64,000 nucleotides of DNA from the NCBI RefSeq assembly GCF_000350485.1, contig NZ_AORV01000054.1, forward strand, positions 105,784-169,783. The letters are read 5' to 3'. This document shows, piece after piece, positions 35,846 through 46,035 of the stretch (within the stretch, counting starts at the first letter, position 1; each line of letters starts with the position of its first letter). Source of the DNA: Ruminiclostridium cellobioparum subsp. termitidis CT1112. GTDB lineage: Bacteria; Bacillota; Clostridia; Acetivibrionales; DSM-1351. A model generated the notes under the pieces. That model had not been told where the DNA came from. It saw only the letters and a program-made list of their open reading frames with translations, and made no database searches. The position numbers and the translations under genes are program-made.

Positions 35846-37420
35846 TTATTCCAGTTTATTTATAAAATCAACAATATCGTCAATAACATATTCAGGTATA
35901 TTTGTTTTGCTGTAATACTCCTGGGGAGTACTGTCCCCCTCACCTCCGGTAAGCAGGTGGTTTAATTCGGGATACAGTTTGAACCGGGCATTTATATTCT
36001 GCTCAAAAGCCTTTTTCCAATTGTTGAAATCTATATCGGTACTGACAATAAAATCCCTTTGACCCTGCATGACAAGCACAGGCTTATTAATTTTTCCGGC
36101 CTGGTCCATAACATCATAATCCTTCATATAACTGTAATAATGCAAATTGCCCATAGTATAGCCCTCGGGTGGCTTCTTGGGATTAAAACCAGGTGAAGAC
36201 AGCATGTCCACCTGAGCTTTTACATATTCCAGCTGGCCTGCACTTGCCAGCCCCTTTCCCTCAAGGTATTCAAGATATTCCGGTATAAGCTCATACTGCG
36301 GTCTTGTAAAACCGTTCATAATTATCCCTGCCTTAAAGGTATCTCCGTCCGTCGCCAGTATTCTGGGTACTGCATAACCTCCCAGGCTGTGCCCAAGCGT
36401 GATAATGCGGGAATTATCTATGCTCTTTGCCGTTTTGAGGAATTCGGCAGCCGCATATGCATCCTGCTCGGTCTCTTCATTCAAGGTCACGTTTCCGATG
36501 AGCTTAAGCTTGGAACTATGGATCAAAGTTCTCTTATCGTATCTTAAAACAGCTATATTCCTTGAAGCAAGGCCATATGCAACATCTCTGAAGGGCTTTA
36601 TATATCCCGTTGTTTCATCCCTGTCAAGGGCTCCTGAATCGTGGACCAGTATGACTGCCGGAAACGGCCCGTCTCCCTCAGGCATGGTCAATGTGCCGGG
36701 CAGAGCCCATACCCCTGTGCCAATGACAACCTCTGTTTCGGTAAAGCTTCCTGCTGAAGCATACTCCGGTGCCGGTGCCGCTTCAGGCTGCCGTCCCAAA
36801 ATTCCAAGTTCGTCTATTTTTCCTTCATGATCAAACCGGATAGCATAATACGTATTTTGTCCATCCTTGAGAGGTATTCCTATGATCTGATGCAAAGAAT
36901 CCTGCCAATACTCTGTATTTTCGTCGGCCGGCTGCAGCTGGGGAATACCTTCTGCCAGATACTCCATACCGTCTGATGTCAGATAGTTTGAAAATATCCG
37001 GCTAAGCAGTGCCTCAGCTTCCTCATAGCTTTTGTCATTAAGCAGACCGATAAACTTTTTTCCGACTATGCTCAGACAGTCCTGCTCCGACAGCCCCAGC
37101 CCAAGCTCGTTATTAAGCACGCTTACCGGCAGGAGGGCTCTTCCTCCCGAAGTACTTATTTCATTTTCTAAATTTTTTGGCTTTCCGTTTGATATTATTG
37201 TTTTACTGCCGATTCTCAGTTCCAGACTTTTGTTCCGGTAGTTTACAGTGACTGTTTTGTGCTGTGCATTCCACGAAATCTTTGCTCCCAGGCTTTCACA
37301 CAGGTACCTGACCGGAAAGGAATTGTCCTTTTGTTCGGCCCCGGCCGTTTCTGCATATGCCGGAACACCCATAAGATTTAAAACCATTGTAATGCAAAAT
37401 ATCAGTACAATTTTTTTCAT
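35846..37420 (-). CDS. Secreted alpha/beta hydrolase with N-terminal copper-amine-oxidase-like and DUF3887-like domains
   Basis: 524 residues with a signal peptide (1-23, ending AYAE). Residues about 34-110 resemble the copper amine oxidase N-terminal-like wall-associated module (FPVRYLCESLGAKISWN, GGRALLPVSVL). Residues about 115-215 form a DUF3887-like domain (FIGLLNDKSYEEAEALLS). The hydrolase (about 230-524) has AVILVHDSGALDRDE (oxyanion region), GHSLGGY (Ser nucleophile), LVMQGQRDFIV (Asp) and ELNHLLTGGEG (His). It likely cleaves an ester outside the cell; the substrate is unknown. RBS GGAG precedes ATG 37420. Confidence 0.88.
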   Translation of the reverse strand: MKKIVLIFCITMVLNLMGVPAYAETAGAEQKDNSFPVRYLCESLGAKISWNAQHKTVTVNYRNKSLELRIGSKTIISNGKPKNLENEISTSGGRALLPVSVLNNELGLGLSEQDCLSIVGKKFIGLLNDKSYEEAEALLSRIFSNYLTSDGMEYLAEGIPQLQPADENTEYWQDSLHQIIGIPLKDGQNTYYAIRFDHEGKIDELGILGRQPEAAPAPEYASAGSFTETEVVIGTGVWALPGTLTMPEGDGPFPAVILVHDSGALDRDETTGYIKPFRDVAYGLASRNIAVLRYDKRTLIHSSKLKLIGNVTLNEETEQDAYAAAEFLKTAKSIDNSRIITLGHSLGGYAVPRILATDGDTFKAGIIMNGFTRPQYELIPEYLEYLEGKGLASAGQLEYVKAQVDMLSSPGFNPKKPPEGYTMGNLHYYSYMKDYDVMDQAGKINKPVLVMQGQRDFIVSTDIDFNNWKKAFEQNINARFKLYPELNHLLTGGEGDSTPQEYYSKTNIPEYVIDDIVDFINKLE

Positions 37421-37572
37421 ATCGAGCTCCGAAATTAGTTATTTGGTTTCCATAATTTGATTACATTTTAGCATAATAAATGTGTGATAAAATTACATTA
37501 AGCTCAAATTTAGATTTCAAATTCAATTCATGACAAACTTCGGTTGTGTACAAATTTCATACTTTTTTGTAA

Positions 37573-37610
37573 AATAAAAAGATAAGTCCGATCCTATGGA
37601 TGAACTTACC
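37573..37610 (-). terminator. Terminator after fur
   Basis: On the minus strand GGTAAGT (37610-37604) and ACTTATC (37587-37581) pair, followed by TTTTTATTTT. It lies 16 nt past the fur stop. Confidence 0.6.
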
Positions 37611-37626
37611 CTAAAATGTCGACAAT

Positions 37627-38070
37627 TCATTCATTCCTGCATTTGCTGCACAAACCATAAAACTGAACTCTATGGTCCTTAACCAGAAAACCGTTCTTTT
37701 TTAAAATTTCTTCTTCAAGAGAATCCAGAAGATCTTCCTCTACCTCTGACACCGAGCCGCAGGAACTGCATATCAAATGATGGTGTGTGTGATCCTCATT
37801 GGGCTTAACCAGTTCATAGCGGCTAAAGCCATCATCAAAATCCAGCTTGTGCACCAGTCCGAGCTTGTCCAGAAGAATCATTGTTCTGTATACTGTCGCC
37901 AGACCAATCTCAGGATGCTTTAATTTTACGATATTAAATATTTCTTCCGTACTTACATGCTGACCGGAGCATTGAAGCATGGTTTCCAGAATGGCGGCCC
38001 GCTGGCCTGTGAATTTGTATCCGCATTCCTTTAACTTTTCCTTTAAAAAGCCATCATCACCAGTATTCAA
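37627..38070 (-). CDS. fur: Fur-family ferric uptake regulator
   Basis: 147 residues. The start is placed at TTG 38070, which has AGGAG at 8 nt; GTG 38076 is only 2 nt from it. The protein represses iron-uptake genes when Fe2+ is bound. The winged helix includes KFTGQRAAILE and LATVYRTMILLDKLGLV; the metal-binding part has HTHHHLICSSCG and a second Cys pair CSKC at the end. Two Fur boxes in its own promoter support the Fur rather than PerR or Zur assignment. Confidence 0.92.
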   Translation of the reverse strand: MNTGDDGFLKEKLKECGYKFTGQRAAILETMLQCSGQHVSTEEIFNIVKLKHPEIGLATVYRTMILLDKLGLVHKLDFDDGFSRYELVKPNEDHTHHHLICSSCGSVSEVEEDLLDSLEEEILKKNGFLVKDHRVQFYGLCSKCRNE

Positions 38071-38128
38071 AAACACATCTCCTCTCAGGTGTTTTTACAG
38101 GATTTCCACTAGGGAACTCCTTTGCCGC

Positions 38129-38188
38129 TTGATAATCATTCTCAATTTTCTCCATACTATCTTAATCTAATTGATAATCATTGTCAAT
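38129..38188 (-). promoter_or_regulatory. fur promoter with two Fur boxes
   Basis: On the minus strand TTGACA (38187-38182), 17-nt spacer, TAAGAT (38164-38159). One Fur box (38170-38188, ATTGATAATCATTGTCAAT on the plus strand) covers the -35 and spacer. A second (38129-38145, TTGATAATCATTCTCAA) lies just after the start point. This predicts iron-dependent self-repression. Confidence 0.8.
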
Positions 38189-38202
38189 CAGCTTTTAGAT
38201 TC

Positions 38203-39831
38203 CTAATGCGGTTCGATGGGTATGGGGCTTTTGAATTTACCGGGTGCTACCGAAAACCCGCCCGGGTAATCCAGCATGGCTGATATGACCCTCACGGCCT
38301 CGGCCCTTGTAATTGTATTTCCGGGTTTGAAGGTACCATCCGGATAGCCTGATAAAATGTTGTTCATGGAAAGCAAAATTATTGATTTGTTTGACCAGGG
38401 ATTGGTTTCAGGACTTACGTCGCTGTAAATCTTCTGAGAAAAATTTACTGTGTCGGGGCTGTATAAAACCTTATCACAAATAACAGCAAACTCTTCCCTG
38501 GTGATGTTTTTATTTGGGTAGAATAAATTCCCGCCATATCCTGCAAATATGCCGTACTGTTTTGTGATTGAAATCTGTTTTTCAGCCCAGTGGCCCGCCG
38601 TATCGGAAAATGTGCCTGAACCGGGTTCGTTCCGCAGCCCCAGGAAATTTACAAATAATGCCGCAGCCTGTGCCCTTGTGAGATTTCCATTGGGAAGAAA
38701 ACGCTTATCGGGGAAACCGGATATGATTCCCTTCTGAGTCAAATTGAGAATATAACTCTGCGCCCAGTGGTTTTCTATATCTATAAAGGGTTTGCCCAAC
38801 AGCCACAAACCGTAATTTTTCCAGATGCGCTGGGGTTCCTGGCCCAAAGCCCAGCTTCCGGCACCTGCAAGACCGTACTTGGATACCAGTGAAAGCTTTT
38901 TCTCAATAGAAGTGTCATTTTCATACCAAATATCATAAGTACCGGCTGAAAGCCGGCTGCTTCCCCATATGACCGCATTATCGGTATCGGACAATACCAG
39001 CGTGGCTCTGGCGCACTGAGCGCTGCTGTCATACCAGGTCACAGCCTTATATGCCGATACAAGCCTTTCAACGTCTGATATGGTAATCCCGTAGCCGCCG
39101 GCGGCAGCGCCCTGCTTCCAGTATCTTCCGTAAAAAGGAATGCCAAGCATGACTTTTGCTGGCGGAACATATTTCAGGGCATACTTTACGGATTGCTCTG
39201 AAAAGGACAAACTTGCAACAGCTCCCGGTGTGCCGCCGCTGTAGTGTTCATCATACGCCATTATAAATAACATGTCACTGTTTGAACCCAAAGCCTTATA
39301 ATCATAGGACCCCTGCCAGCCTGTTGTTAACCCCCACGGATTTGCAGCTGTGCAGACATACAGGACTTTGGATTTGGGAAGAGCAGCTCTCAGCAGCCTG
39401 ATAAAATCGGTGAAAGCATCCCGGTCGGCCTCTGTAAGATTTTGAATATCGATATTCACGCCGTCGCATTCCACTTCCGACACCTTTGCAGCCAACTCAG
39501 CTGCAAAGGCGGACCTGTTTGCAACTGCGGCGCGACCCAGAGTCCGGTCCCAGTTGTTGCTCAAATAGGGTATTACCTTGATCCCTTTGGCATGAATGCT
39601 GTACACAAAAAGAGGATCAGCTTTTATTGTAGTTTTCAGAGTACCGTTACCGTTTATCTCAAAATAATCAGGGCAGACTGTCGTCAGATTTGCTCCGGTT
39701 ACATTTACGCTGTTGATATAGGTTGTGGTGTTCCCTCCGTATAAATAGCTCAAACTTTCATAAGCACCGGCATTAATCTGAAATAATACCGCAAAGACAA
39801 TAATAAAAATAGGGCATTTCTTTAAGTGCAT
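38203..39831 (-). CDS. SLH-anchored GH18-like protein, catalytic Glu replaced by Gln
   Basis: 542 residues with a signal peptide (1-23). A GH18 TIM barrel (about 25-350) is followed by three SLH domains (about 355-525: IENHWAQSYILNL, DTAGHWAEKQISITKQYG, NPWSNKSIILLSMNNILSGYPDG). The barrel matches the YaaH/SleL-like spore or wall glycosidase group (VYSIHAKGIKVIPYLSNNW, FIMAYDEHYSGG, VMLGIPFYGRYW, GAGSWALGQE). The catalytic motif reads DGVNIDIQ with Gln130 where GH18 enzymes have the proton-donor Glu. It may therefore bind wall glycan without cutting it. GGAGG precedes ATG 39831. Confidence 0.88.
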   Translation of the reverse strand: MHLKKCPIFIIVFAVLFQINAGAYESLSYLYGGNTTTYINSVNVTGANLTTVCPDYFEINGNGTLKTTIKADPLFVYSIHAKGIKVIPYLSNNWDRTLGRAAVANRSAFAAELAAKVSEVECDGVNIDIQNLTEADRDAFTDFIRLLRAALPKSKVLYVCTAANPWGLTTGWQGSYDYKALGSNSDMLFIMAYDEHYSGGTPGAVASLSFSEQSVKYALKYVPPAKVMLGIPFYGRYWKQGAAAGGYGITISDVERLVSAYKAVTWYDSSAQCARATLVLSDTDNAVIWGSSRLSAGTYDIWYENDTSIEKKLSLVSKYGLAGAGSWALGQEPQRIWKNYGLWLLGKPFIDIENHWAQSYILNLTQKGIISGFPDKRFLPNGNLTRAQAAALFVNFLGLRNEPGSGTFSDTAGHWAEKQISITKQYGIFAGYGGNLFYPNKNITREEFAVICDKVLYSPDTVNFSQKIYSDVSPETNPWSNKSIILLSMNNILSGYPDGTFKPGNTITRAEAVRVISAMLDYPGGFSVAPGKFKSPIPIEPH

Positions 39832-39927
39832 TATTGGGTTCCTCCCTGATTTATTTCATTTATTTATTGTTTACATACCGGGTTTTGATATTCACAATAA
39901 AAACGAAATGGATTTCAATAATGCAAA

Positions 39928-39984
39928 AAATACCGCAGGCCCGGTTGGACAAGTTTCATCTCTTCCCGGGCTCTTGCGGTATTT
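39928..39984. terminator. Terminator after secA
   Basis: AAATACCGCA-GG-CCCGG (39928-39944) and CCCGGG-CTCT-TGCGGTATTT (39965-39984) form a long stem. On the minus strand a TTTTTT run follows, 40 nt past the secA stop. Confidence 0.88.
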
Positions 39985-40025
39985 CTTTGGATATTTGATA
40001 TTTATCTGATATTTAATGTGTGCTC

Positions 40026-42758
40026 TTATTTTCCGCAGCAGAGCTTGTATTTCTTTCCGCTGCCGCATGGACAGGGATCGTTTCTTCCAACTCTGCTATT
40101 ATTTGTAACAGGCTTCTTTGGTTCATCATCTCCATGGCTCGCGGCTACAGGTTCTGCAACCTTTTCACGCTGCGGAGCATGTTCTCTGTCTATTCTGGAT
40201 CTTACCAGCAGTTTGATTGAGTCTTCCTGGATACTCTTGATCATTTCCTCAAACATCTGGAAGCCTTCAAATTTATATTCTATTACAGGATCCCGCTGTC
40301 CGTATGCTCTCAGTCCTATGCCATGTTTGAGCTGATCCATGGCATCAATGTGATCCATCCATTTTTCATCGACCACCTTGAGAAGAACAACTCTTTCAAG
40401 TTCTCTCATGAGATCAACTCCGATGTCATTTTCCTTGAACTCATAAATCTTGTTGACAATTTCCATGAGCTTTTCCTTCAAATCTTCCTTATCGAAGGTA
40501 GCCCGGTCTTCTTCGGTAACCTGTAACGCACCCTGCGGCAGGAATATACTTTCAAGGTAACCTATCATGGAATCCCAATCCCACATATCAGAATACTGGT
40601 TCTCGGCGCAATAGGTAGAGATCACGCCGTCAACAAGACTTTCAAACATTTTTATAAAGTAATCCCTGAGATTATCTCCGTTAAGAACGGTCTTTCTCTG
40701 TGCATAGATCACTTCTCTCTGCTTGTTCATAACATCGTCATACTGAAGAACTCTCTTACGAACGTCAAAGTTCCTGCCTTCGACCTTCTTCTGGGCATTT
40801 TCTATGGCATTTGAAAGCATTTTATGCTCTATTGGCTGATCATCCTCAAGACCAAGTGCGTTTACTATGTTTGTAAGTCTTTCCGAACCGAACAGTCTCA
40901 TTAGGTCATCTTCAAGAGATATATAAAATCTTGAGGATCCGGGGTCACCCTGACGTCCCGAACGGCCTCTCAGCTGATTGTCAATACGTCTCGATTCGTG
41001 TCTTTCAGTACCTATTATATGAAGACCGCCGGCTTCAATAACCTTTTCTCTTTCATCATTGGTTATCTGCCTGTACTTGTCATTCATTTCTTTAAAGCGG
41101 CTTCTTGCCTCGAGAATAAGCTCATCATCGGTATCGTTAAAGCTTGTAGAAGCACTTATCAGTTCATCCGAATAGCCCAGCTTTCTCATTTCCTGCTTGC
41201 CCATGTATTCCGAATTACCTCCCAGAACTATGTCGGTTCCTCTACCGGCCATATTGGTAGCAATTGTAACAGCTCCAAATTTACCGGCCTGAGCAATGAT
41301 CTCGGCTTCTTTTTCATGGTACTTGGCATTCAGAACCTGGTGGACTATACCCTTTCTCTTCAGCATTGCGCTGAGGAATTCGGACTTCTCAATGGAAATT
41401 GTACCTATAAGCGCAGGCTGACCTCTTTTATGACAGTCTGCAATATCTTCTATTACGGCATTAAACTTGCCCGCCTCATTTTTATATACCACGTCCGGAT
41501 TATCCTTACGTATCATGTCCTTATTTGTAGGGATAACTATAACGTCCAGCTTGTAAATTGTGTTGAATTCATTTTCCTCAGTAAGGGCAGTACCTGTCAT
41601 ACCGGCAAGTTTACTGTACATTCTGAAGTAGTTCTGGAAGGTTATTGTAGCAAGTGTCTTGCTTTCTCTCTCAACCTTAACTCCCTCTTTGGCTTCAATG
41701 GCCTGATGGAGTCCGTCGCTGTACCGTCTTCCGTACATCATACGGCCGGTAAACTCATCAACTATTATTACTTCGCCGTCCTTCACAACATAGTCCTTTT
41801 CATTTTTCATAAGACCATGGGCTCTGATTGCCTGGTTGACATGATGGGATATTGTCATATTCTCAGGATCAGAGAGGTTTTCAAGCCCAAAGTACTGTTC
41901 GGCTTTTCTGATACCATTTGCCGTAAGTACTGCGGTATGTGCCTTTTCATCAACTATATAATCTTCGTCAAATACTTCATCACTGTCAACCTTGTCATCC
42001 ATCTGCTTGATTACTTTAACTTTGAGCTTCAATGCAAAGGAGTTGGCTTTTTTATAAAGGTCGGTGGATTTATCTCCCATACCTGAAATAATAAGAGGAG
42101 TCCTGGCTTCATCAATGAGGATGGAGTCAACTTCATCCACAATGGCATAGCTCAGTTCTCTTTGAACCATATCCTCCTTGTAGATCACCATGTTGTCTCT
42201 CAAATAATCAAAACCCAGTTCATTATTGGTACCGTACGTAATATCGCAGCCATATGCCGCCCGTCTCTCATCATTTTCAAGATCATGTACGATAAGCCCT
42301 ACTGTAAGTCCCAGGAAGGTATAAATCTTACCCATCTGCTCGCTGTCACGCCTTGCCAGGTAATCATTTACCGTAACAACATGTACACCTTTTCCTGCCA
42401 ATGCATTAAGGTACACAGGCAAGGTTGCCACCAGCGTTTTTCCTTCACCTGTTTTCATTTCGGATATTCTTCCCTGGTGAAGTACAATACCGCCAATCAA
42501 CTGGACTTTAAAATGTCTCATTCCAAGAACTCTTACAGATGCCTCACGGACCACAGCAAACGCTTCCGGAAGTATATCATCAAGCGTTTCCCCATTTGCA
42601 AGCCTCTCTTTAAATTCGGCTGTTTTAGCCTTCAGCTGGGTGTCTGTGAGTTTTTGTATTTCAGGTTCCAGAGACTCTATTGTATCAACTATGGGATAAA
42701 TTCTTTTTAATTCTCTATCGCTGTATGAGCCTATTAATCTTTCAATAAATTTCTTCAT
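40026..42758 (-). CDS. secA: Protein translocase ATPase SecA
   Basis: 910 residues, normal length. SecA is the motor that pushes signal-peptide proteins through SecYEG, and the many secreted proteins of this window depend on it. Seen are [11 protein letters not shown] (Walker A), [19 protein letters not shown] (Walker B/DEAD), the preprotein cross-linking domain, [40 protein letters not shown], and a C-terminal zinc motif [13 protein letters not shown] for SecB or lipid contact. GAGGAGG precedes ATG 42758. Confidence 0.98.
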   Translation of the reverse strand: MKKFIERLIGSYSDRELKRIYPIVDTIESLEPEIQKLTDTQLKAKTAEFKERLANGETLDDILPEAFAVVREASVRVLGMRHFKVQLIGGIVLHQGRISEMKTGEGKTLVATLPVYLNALAGKGVHVVTVNDYLARRDSEQMGKIYTFLGLTVGLIVHDLENDERRAAYGCDITYGTNNELGFDYLRDNMVIYKEDMVQRELSYAIVDEVDSILIDEARTPLIISGMGDKSTDLYKKANSFALKLKVKVIKQMDDKVDSDEVFDEDYIVDEKAHTAVLTANGIRKAEQYFGLENLSDPENMTISHHVNQAIRAHGLMKNEKDYVVKDGEVIIVDEFTGRMMYGRRYSDGLHQAIEAKEGVKVERESKTLATITFQNYFRMYSKLAGMTGTALTEENEFNTIYKLDVIVIPTNKDMIRKDNPDVVYKNEAGKFNAVIEDIADCHKRGQPALIGTISIEKSEFLSAMLKRKGIVHQVLNAKYHEKEAEIIAQAGKFGAVTIATNMAGRGTDIVLGGNSEYMGKQEMRKLGYSDELISASTSFNDTDDELILEARSRFKEMNDKYRQITNDEREKVIEAGGLHIIGTERHESRRIDNQLRGRSGRQGDPGSSRFYISLEDDLMRLFGSERLTNIVNALGLEDDQPIEHKMLSNAIENAQKKVEGRNFDVRKRVLQYDDVMNKQREVIYAQRKTVLNGDNLRDYFIKMFESLVDGVISTYCAENQYSDMWDWDSMIGYLESIFLPQGALQVTEEDRATFDKEDLKEKLMEIVNKIYEFKENDIGVDLMRELERVVLLKVVDEKWMDHIDAMDQLKHGIGLRAYGQRDPVIEYKFEGFQMFEEMIKSIQEDSIKLLVRSRIDREHAPQREKVAEPVAASHGDDEPKKPVTNNSRVGRNDPCPCGSGKKYKLCCGK

Positions 42759-42891
42759 TTTTACCTCCTCAAGCCGCTATGGCTCTGACGGCCCCATTGG
42801 ACCTTTTATATTATTTAAATTTTAATTAAATTCAGCTAAATAATTAAGTTAAATTTCTTAATTTTTGGGTATATTTTTATTAAATAGAAAA

Positions 42892-42936
42892 TTTTGACTT
42901 CAATTCAACAGGGATAACTACCCCATGAAGTCAAAA
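42892..42936 (-). terminator. Terminator after the YerC/small secreted protein operon
   Basis: TTTTGACTTCA and TGAAGTCAAAA are perfect 11-bp arms with a 23-nt loop; on the minus strand TTTTCTATTT follows. Confidence 0.7.
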
Positions 42937-42970
42937 ACATAAAAATTCTGCTATTGGATGGACAAGTTGA

Positions 42971-43375
42971 TTAGTTCCGGCAAAGTGCCGGCGGTGAGGA
43001 ATCTGAGATATTGAGCAGGAAACGTCCCGCATATGAAAATTTTTTTATGGTGAAAATTTTATAGAAAACAGTAATAAAAATCAGGCCGGCCGCTATAGGG
43101 ACTATAGCAGTAAAATCCGGATAATTGTGCCTGACGGGATTTTTTACATCAAATGCATTTTGAGATATAATCTTATAAAAAGCTGCCGGAGTGCCTTTTG
43201 TTTTTGAGGAATTCTCAACACTGGCAGTTTGTTTGACAATTTGTGTATCCTGTATTATATCAAGCCGGGTAAAATTAACAAGGTAGTAGTCCAATATGTC
43301 CGCAGAAAAATAAGCCCCGCCTTCGGAAGCCAAAGCAGACAAAATTATTATGCTGAGAAATAATTTTTTTAGCAT
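42971..43375 (-). CDS. Small secreted/membrane protein, function unknown
   Basis: 134 residues with an N-terminal signal (KKLFLSIIILSALASEGGA), an extracytoplasmic stretch to about 85 rich in Asn, Thr and Lys, one transmembrane helix (about 88-108, FTAIVPIAAGLIFITVFY), and a short cytoplasmic tail. The start is 18 nt past the yerC-like stop, with AAGGTAG upstream. I recognise no family. Confidence 0.65.
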   Translation of the reverse strand: MLKKLFLSIIILSALASEGGAYFSADILDYYLVNFTRLDIIQDTQIVKQTASVENSSKTKGTPAAFYKIISQNAFDVKNPVRHNYPDFTAIVPIAAGLIFITVFYKIFTIKKFSYAGRFLLNISDSSPPALCRN

Positions 43376-43393
43376 CTACCTTACCTGTCTTTC

Positions 43394-43696
43394 TTATTTG
43401 TCTTTATCCTTCTCCTGCAGTCTGTCAAGGACAAGGTTGTACCCATCCGCACCATAAACAAGGCATCTGTTAACCCTGCTGATGGTTGCAGTACTTGCGC
43501 CCGTCTCGTCACATATATCGGTATATGTTTTCTTGTCACGCAGCATTTTGGCGACCTCAAGTCTTTGGGCCAATGCTTTGATCTCTGCAATGGTACAGAG
43601 ATCCTCAAAGAAATTATAACATTCTTCCCTATTATTCAAAAGAAGTATAGCATCGAACAAACTATCCGTATGTTCATCTCTTAACTTGGAATTCAT
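43394..43696 (-). CDS. YerC/YecD-type TrpR-related regulator
   Basis: 100 residues from ATG 43696 (AGGAG, 8 nt). It matches the TrpR-like YerC/YecD family: DSLFDAILLLNNREECYNFFEDLCTI, then LAQRLEVAKMLRDKKTYTDICDETGASTATISRVNRCL, a helix-turn-helix close to that of TrpR. No conserved effector is known. It is transcribed with the small secreted protein downstream. Confidence 0.9.
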   Translation of the reverse strand: MNSKLRDEHTDSLFDAILLLNNREECYNFFEDLCTIAEIKALAQRLEVAKMLRDKKTYTDICDETGASTATISRVNRCLVYGADGYNLVLDRLQEKDKDK

Positions 43697-43881
43697 ATAT
43701 GACAAACTCCTAACGGTTAACAATATATTATTTATCTAATATTATCTATCTCTAGAGTATACAATAACAGCTTTTTATAAATCAGTCAAGGTTGACGATC
43801 TCTGGTGTAACATTTTCCACAATGTAAATCTTAAGTCTATCCTATTCCCGTTTTGAATACAAATATAACATAAACTATTTG

Positions 43882-43909
43882 TTTACGTGCATTTTTATCA
43901 ATATATAAT
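43882..43909 (+). promoter_or_regulatory. Promoter of the frameshifted secreted-protein gene
   Basis: TTTACG (43882-43887), 16-nt spacer, TATAAT (43904-43909). The predicted start is about 22 nt before ATG 43939, whose RBS is GGAGG, showing that translation was meant to begin there. Confidence 0.65.
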
Positions 43910-43938
43910 CACTGTATGGCAGTGAAATGGAGGTCATA

Positions 43939-45352
43939 ATGAATGGTTTGGTCATCATTACAAACAGGCAGAAATTATTAATATGTCTGGCAGCCCTGCT
44001 GTTTATAATATTATCTGCTTTTTTTTATAGCACAGCTGAATTTTCCCAAAGCGGTTAATGCAGATGTCTCACTCATTAGCAAAACCGTTTCTCCTGAAAA
44101 TGAAAACCAGCAGTTGAAGGATATTTTATCAAGCATTTTACCCGCTGATAATAAAACTCTGTATGAGGATGGTAACAGGGCCGTCACTGTAAATAAACCC
44201 GCAGGCAAAAAAATAGAACAAACTCCTGCCGAGATTATTGCCAGAGGAAAAAATCTGTCCTACCTTTTTGTATTTTCCGACGAAGAATACCTCAGGCCCA
44301 TATACACAAATCTATGGAAGCAATCCTTTTATCAGGGATGGCTGTACCTCCCCCGGAAAGTGATTTCGGCAAGACACAGTCTTTTTACCTATTCGGGAGG
44401 TGCCGGCAAAGTCTTCGACATTGAGGGACAATTGGGCTTTTATCCGAACATTACCATAGACAACCAAAATTATTTCAATTTTTTAATTTATAATTTTGTC
44501 GTTGATAACGTTTCCCAGTTGGGAAATCAGATAGCCATATCCGGTACCCCTTCCAAAAAAGGCGTACAAATAATTTCAATAAAAATTGAGGATGTATCCG
44601 CATTAATAAATGAAAACGGTAATATAACCGTTCACTTGTGCACACCATTGGGCTATGAAATAGATTACCAGGACATACCGTTTTCAAAGGAGTCCAACAG
44701 AATTGAAGACTTTGGGCCGGTACAGGAATCCTATACCGAAAGCTCGTACAACGAAACCGATCTTTCCTCCCTTGAAATAGGCCAGCAGAATGTAATTCTT
44801 AAGAAAGAGCTTGCCTATTTTGTATCCGATTCCAAAAAACCAATATACTTTCAGCCCAACGGCACTTACCAGACCGCGGATACGCTCAATACAAGTCCTG
44901 ATCTTGAAGAGGCCATACATAATTCAAAAGCAGTTAAATTCTCTCTGCTTTATAATAATAAAAAATATGTCAGCCCTGTTTACCATCCCCAGTGGAAAAC
45001 TCACTATGACAGGGATTGGTGCTATATTCCACGCAAAATGTATTTAAATATGAAGAGAGTATATGTACTTCCGCAGGATAAGGAGATTGCAGGCGATTTG
45101 CTGGGAGAGTTGGGCTTTTTTGATAAGTTCTCAGGTGTTGCAAAGGATCAGACCGCTGTGGTTGTCAAAAATTTCATGGTGAAAAGTGCCGGTATTTATG
45201 AAAACAGCATTTTATTGGAAGGTACTCCTGCCAGAATAGGAATGCAGATCATCGGAATTGACAAAAAGAATCTTGCTGGTTCTAAAGAATATGCCGTGAG
45301 GTTGGTTACCTCAGATGCATGTGAAATTGATACCGATGTTTTGAAGAATTGA
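43939..45352 (+). CDS. Secreted two-repeat protein, reading frame broken at a T8 run
   Basis: Promoter, RBS (GGAGG, 5 nt) and ATG 43939 start a signal peptide (RQKLLICLAALLFIILSAFF), but this frame stops at 44056-44058. The remaining 1.3 kb is open in the +1 frame. Removing one T from the eight-T run at 44019-44026 joins both parts and restores a full signal peptide ending AVNA before DVSLISK. The mature part has two repeats of about 150 residues, each with a PxYxxxWK-WxYxPRK core (PIYTNLWKQ...WLYLPRK and PVYHPQWKT...WCYIPRK) and a later GTP-GxQIIxI segment. I recognise no family. A start inside the second frame (TTG 44114) would lack a signal peptide. Confidence 0.7.
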
Positions 45353-45359
45353 TATTTAG

Positions 45360-45386
45360 GAGAATGTAAAAATTTTTTACATTCTC
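45360..45386. terminator. Perfect inverted repeat between convergent genes
   Basis: GAGAATGTAAAAA and TTTTTACATTCTC are 13-bp arms separated by one T. There is no outer T tract, so terminator function is uncertain; it sits exactly between convergent stops. Confidence 0.45.
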
Positions 45387-45408
45387 AAACACTCTGATAT
45401 AATCCTCT

Positions 45409-45948
45409 TTAATTCAATTTTTTCATAACGTTTGTCTTATCCAAAATTGCTATAAATATATAAGCTATTACCGCACTGACACCGCCCTGAACAAGATTTC
45501 CCGGAACTTCCGATATAATTGCCGCCACAGCCAATGAATTGTCTATCATTCTATAGAAGGTCAACTCCAATATAAAATAACCTGCAACAATTATAATGGC
45601 ACCGGCTGCCACTGCTACAATCCTCCTGATATAATCAGGTCCCTGATCGGCCTTTTTATGTGCAATGGCTCCCACAACATAGCCTTCTATACCCTTGACA
45701 ATAAAGGTAATTGGTACGAATATAAATGCCCCATATGCCAGATCGGCCAAAGCCGCTCCTATTGCACCCGCAGCAAGCCCTGCCTTCCTTCCCAGCAATA
45801 TTGCTGCTACCATAATGGCGGCATCACCGATATTGAAGTATCCCGGCGGTACAGGGCTGGGTATATGCAAAAAAGGAAGATAGGTAATAATGAATACCAG
45901 TGCAATCATCATAGCTGTTAAAACTATCTTTCTTGTGGAAATCTTCAT
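45409..45948 (-). CDS. ECF transporter S component (vitamin-type substrate-binding membrane protein)
   Basis: 179 residues with about five or six helices. It has the fold and motif pattern of energy-coupling-factor S components: ALVFIITYLPFLHIPSPVPPG, YFNIGDAAIMVAAILLG, then IGAALADLAYG and FIVKGIEGYVVG. These proteins bind a vitamin and use a shared EcfA/A'/T energiser encoded elsewhere. Substrate not predictable; no vitamin riboswitch lies upstream. It follows hom by 87 nt and may share its transcript. Confidence 0.85.
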   Translation of the reverse strand: MKISTRKIVLTAMMIALVFIITYLPFLHIPSPVPPGYFNIGDAAIMVAAILLGRKAGLAAGAIGAALADLAYGAFIFVPITFIVKGIEGYVVGAIAHKKADQGPDYIRRIVAVAAGAIIIVAGYFILELTFYRMIDNSLAVAAIISEVPGNLVQGGVSAVIAYIFIAILDKTNVMKKLN

Positions 45949-46035
45949 TTACGTGAAACCTCTATTCTATATAATATCTATGAATATCCTGTATTCCTGC
46001 TGTCAGTACTGCAGCAAATCATCATACCATCGCGG

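Noticed and set aside
40998..42086. Long plus-strand open frame opposite secA
   Set aside because: Antisense shadow of a highly conserved gene.
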